From: Candidatus Aenigmatarchaeota archaeon
Lineage (GTDB): Archaea > Aenigmatarchaeota > Aenigmatarchaeia > QMZP01
Direction: 5' to 3'
Assembly (NCBI GenBank): GCA_016198605.1
Contig: JACQIG010000031.1
Location: forward strand, 1-7,733
Length of the DNA stretch: 7,733 bases
In this document: piece after piece, positions 5,623 through 7,733 of the stretch
How positions within the stretch are numbered: the first letter of the stretch is position 1
Layout of the letters: every line of letters starts with the position of its first letter
Notes under the pieces: generated by a model
What the model was told of the DNA's origin: nothing
The model's input: only the letters and a program-made list of their open reading frames with translations
Database searches by the model: none
Position numbers and translations under genes: made by a program

Positions 5623-6273
5623 GTGGACGACTTGGCCATATTGGAGCTTCTGCTTGCCGTTATAGGAATAATAATTGCCATCGTGGTGATAGGCTATATC
5701 ATAATCGTCTTCAACGGCCTTGTCAGGCTCAAGAACAACATAAGGAAGTCCTGGGCCAACATAGACGTCCTGCTCAAGCAGAGGTCTGACGAACTCCCCA
5801 AGCTTGTTGACACCGTAAAGGGCTATATAAAATATGAGAAAAGGATCCTGACGGAAATAACGCAGGCAAGGACCGCCTTCCTTAATGCGGACACGATGCA
5901 GGACAAGGCCCGCGCGGATGGGCTCATAACAGGCGCCCTCAAAAGCCTGTTTGCCGTGGCGGAGAATTACCCAAACCTCAAGGCCAATGAATCCTTCATC
6001 CAGTTGCAGGGCAGGATATCCTCGCTGGAGAATGAAATAGCAGACAGGCGCGAGTTCTACAATGACAGCGTGAACACGTACAACATAAGGATACAGACCA
6101 TACCTGACAGGTTCGTCGCGGGCATGCTGCATTACCAGCCCGAGGAGCTCTTCAAGGCGGCGGAAGCTGAGAGAAGGGACGTGAAGATTGACATAGGCAT
6201 GGACAATATTGACGGCACGGCAAGGCATTCCAGGATGCCGCAGCCAAGGCCAAGGAAAAGGGGAAGGGAATGA
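5623..6273 (+). CDS. LemA family membrane protein
   Basis: This 216-aa protein has an N-terminal transmembrane helix (about 5-29) and then a helical LemA domain outside the membrane. Family landmarks are FNGLVRLKNNIRKSWANIDV (30-49), LKQRSDELPKLVDTVKGY (51-68), QAR (81-83), ENYPNLKAN (114-122), and the later YNDSVNTYNIRIQTIPD region. A basic tail (PQPRPRKRGRE) ends the protein. LemA proteins are widespread in bacteria and some archaea. Their molecular role is poorly defined, though some are linked to envelope stress or surface functions. The GTG at 5623 is chosen because it begins just before the membrane helix and just after the expected transcription start; no ATG is available upstream in this short leader. 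It shares an ATGA overlap with the next gene, a small membrane protein, and the two probably work together. Confidence 0.9.
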   Translation: MDDLAILELLLAVIGIIIAIVVIGYIIIVFNGLVRLKNNIRKSWANIDVLLKQRSDELPKLVDTVKGYIKYEKRILTEITQARTAFLNADTMQDKARADGLITGALKSLFAVAENYPNLKANESFIQLQGRISSLENEIADRREFYNDSVNTYNIRIQTIPDRFVAGMLHYQPEELFKAAEAERRDVKIDIGMDNIDGTARHSRMPQPRPRKRGRE

Positions 6274-6533
6274 ACCTTGAAAAGCTGGAGGGCATAAGCG
6301 GCCTGCTGACAGGCATATTGTTCATTATAGTATCCTTGGGCATGCTTTATGCGCTGGCCACAATAAGCGCAGGCCTAGAGTCCCTGGCCGCGCTGGACCC
6401 GGCTCTAGCAGGCGGGCTCAGTGCAATAAACACGGCAATAATAGCAGGATACGCATTGTCCATGCTTGCGCTGATAACGGGGATATCCTGGCTTGTGACA
6501 GGCATAATGCACCTTGTTGCAAAAAAATCATGA
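6270..6533 (+). CDS. Two-helix small membrane protein coupled to LemA
   Basis: This 87-aa protein is of no recognised family. Two hydrophobic segments are visible, about 8-31 and 54-83, joined by a mildly polar Ala/Leu/Gly-rich loop. Both ends carry charged residues (NLEKLE at the start, KKS at the end), consistent with a membrane hairpin. Its ATG overlaps the LemA stop as ATGA, and a purine-rich GGGGAAGGGA precedes it, so translation is probably coupled. This pairing suggests that it contacts the LemA membrane helix or serves the same membrane process. No catalytic motif is visible. Confidence 0.78.
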   Translation: MNLEKLEGISGLLTGILFIIVSLGMLYALATISAGLESLAALDPALAGGLSAINTAIIAGYALSMLALITGISWLVTGIMHLVAKKS

Positions 6534-6548
6534 CAGGAAACTCAAGCG

Positions 6549-6556
6549 TATTTTAA
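6549..6556 (+). promoter_or_regulatory. TATA box of the NPCBM-protein gene
   Basis: TATTTTAA is centred about 27 nt before the ATG at 6580, with no Shine-Dalgarno site. This fits a leaderless transcript starting at or near the ATG, separate from the LemA pair, which ends at 6533. Confidence 0.55.
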
Positions 6557-6579
6557 GCCGCTTAAGTAAATAATACTAC

Positions 6580-7733
6580 ATGAAGGCAAACCTTGTTCTA
6601 TCCCTCTCCGTAGCGCTGGCCATGGTGTTTGCTTATGCCTCTTTTGTAAAGGCACCGCAGATCATTGACACAGATTTCTCGGGCGGCACGGCATCCGGCG
6701 TGGTGATATCCTCCGGCAGCCTCCAGCTCCAGCCACCTTCTGCAAGCTGGTGGGACACTTCCTGGAACTACAGGATGAGGCTTGACGTCACGCCGGTTTC
6801 CTATGACAGGAAGCGCGCAACAATAGGCCCCTTTAGTGTTTCCTTCCCGCCTTCCTGCCAGGGATGCGCGCTTGACGAGAATTCGCTGAGGATAGTGCAG
6901 AAAGGCGCCTTCTGCGACCAGTCAGGCAGCTGCAAGCCCAACCTCAATGACTGGGTAAAGGAAGACCTCCTTTCAGGCCTCACAGAATTCCAGAAGACAG
7001 GCAACACGTCCTCTTTCACGCAGCTGGGAATCGCGAAGAACGTGGACTTCAGCGGCAACCCGATAGACATAGCCGGGGTGATATATTCATCAGGCATCCT
7101 CCAGGTGCCGAACAGCGGGGCTGGCGGGGAGGCTGCAGTGACTTACAAGATGAACAGGCAGTACAGCAGGTTCAGGGCCACGCTGGGCCTTGACTACAGC
7201 ACCGACCAGGCGCAGGCTGACATGAACTGCGCCGTGCTCGTGGACTCGGCCAGCGTGGCAGGCAGGCCGCTGGACATGCTTGCGGACACGCTTAACATAG
7301 ACATAGACGTGACGGGGAAAGACGAGCTGACGCTGGAATGCGACAATGCCGACAGCAGCAATGCCGGCGACTGGGCCGTATGGGGGAATGCAAGGCTGTC
7401 CAGATGGACAAACACCACTCCAGTAACAGAGGACCCCGGGAGAGAGATATCGCTTGGCATCCCTCCAGTGAAGTCATATGGCGACACGCTCATTTACAAT
7501 GACTTTGAAAAAAGCGCCAACACATGGTTCAAGAGGACATCGGGTTCAGCGGCCGCCGCGAGCCAGGATTCGCAGGGCAGCAGGGGCTCTTCAAAAAGCC
7601 TGAAGGTGGTGATGACGCAATCAGACGGCCCGCGGAACAACAACCTGCTGGAAGACCAGGCAGGCGACTACTACACGGATGATTTCCCCTACATAATCTT
7701 TGACTACCAGATGCCGACGACCGCAAGGGCAGC
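6580..7733 (+). CDS. Exported multidomain protein with NPCBM-like carbohydrate-binding module (N-terminal part)
   Basis: The first 384 residues of a larger protein are visible; the frame is open at the right edge. Residues 1-25 look like a signal peptide or N-terminal anchor (probable cleavage near VKA). Residues 57-106 start with WWDTSWNYRMRLDV, a motif seen at the start of DUF2341-like extracellular modules. Residues about 160-272 fit the NPCBM/NEW2 fold: YSSGILQVPNS (169-179), YSRFRATLGLDYS (195-207), a DIDVTGKDELTLEC strand pair (241-254) and GDWAVWGNARL (263-273). Such modules bind glycans, often attached to glycoside hydrolases or adhesins. Residues from about 305 (NDFEKSANTWF) begin another beta-sandwich-like module, incomplete here. 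Cysteines pair plausibly at 93/96, 112/118 and 217/254. The start at 6580 follows a TATA box at leaderless spacing. The likely role is surface or secreted glycan binding. The enzyme part, if any, lies beyond the window. Confidence 0.82.
   Translation, partial: MKANLVLSLSVALAMVFAYASFVKAPQIIDTDFSGGTASGVVISSGSLQLQPPSASWWDTSWNYRMRLDVTPVSYDRKRATIGPFSVSFPPSCQGCALDENSLRIVQKGAFCDQSGSCKPNLNDWVKEDLLSGLTEFQKTGNTSSFTQLGIAKNVDFSGNPIDIAGVIYSSGILQVPNSGAGGEAAVTYKMNRQYSRFRATLGLDYSTDQAQADMNCAVLVDSASVAGRPLDMLADTLNIDIDVTGKDELTLECDNADSSNAGDWAVWGNARLSRWTNTTPVTEDPGREISLGIPPVKSYGDTLIYNDFEKSANTWFKRTSGSAAAASQDSQGSRGSSKSLKVVMTQSDGPRNNNLLEDQAGDYYTDDFPYIIFDYQMPTTARA

Noticed and set aside
5545..6228. Long minus-strand frame upstream of the MIP18-like gene, which would extend it to 328 aa
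   Set aside because: The extension is antisense to the LemA gene, shows no domain, and would bypass the TATA element that fits the start at 5544. The MIP18 family also begins at this point.
6801..7726. Several minus-strand frames of 61-99 aa
   Set aside because: They are antisense to the NPCBM-protein gene, and their low-complexity Ser/Pro content is typical of shadow frames.

Overview
The window looks archaeal, from a lineage with moderately high GC, possibly DPANN-like. The evidence is an archaeal-type tyrosyl-tRNA synthetase, a RadB recombinase paralogue, and TATA-like boxes that sit about 24-28 nt upstream of most first-gene start codons, as expected for leaderless archaeal transcripts. 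AGG is used heavily for Arg and ATA for Ile. No bacterial-type promoter was recognised. The lineage is an inference and cannot be fixed from this window. No tRNA, rRNA, CRISPR array or transposon was seen.

Layout. (1) Positions 1-2625, minus strand: a tightly packed operon for exported or membrane proteins, transcribed right to left. It holds a small Gly-rich membrane protein (85 aa), then by a 4-nt overlap a 616-aa secreted protein joining a TPM-like domain, an M64-type zinc metallopeptidase and a lytic-transglycosylase-like (SLT/lysozyme fold) domain, then a Cys-rich secreted protein cut by the window edge. Upstream (about 2626-2857) lies an AT-richer leader of imperfect tandem repeats that carry copies of the operon's own ribosome binding site. 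(2) Positions 2858-4699, minus strand: housekeeping genes radB and tyrS, each with its own TATA-like element. (3) Positions 4774-5544: a PadR-like regulator divergent from tyrS and, convergent with it, a MIP18/DUF59 iron-sulfur assembly protein followed by a 48-aa DUF3096-like membrane protein. (4) Positions 5623-6533, plus strand: a LemA-family membrane protein translationally coupled to a two-helix membrane protein. (5) Positions 6580-7733, plus strand: the N-terminal 384 residues of a large exported protein with an NPCBM-like carbohydrate-binding module, cut by the right edge.

How the genes fit together. The central block is information processing and Fe-S housekeeping. Both flanks encode exported proteins. 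The left operon is the most unusual part: an archaeon, which has no murein, apparently exports a protein combining a peptidase with a peptidoglycan-cleaving fold. That would suit attack on, or feeding from, neighbouring bacteria, or remodelling of the cell's own envelope. The NPCBM protein at the other end would suit glycan binding, but nothing in the sequence links it functionally to the left operon.
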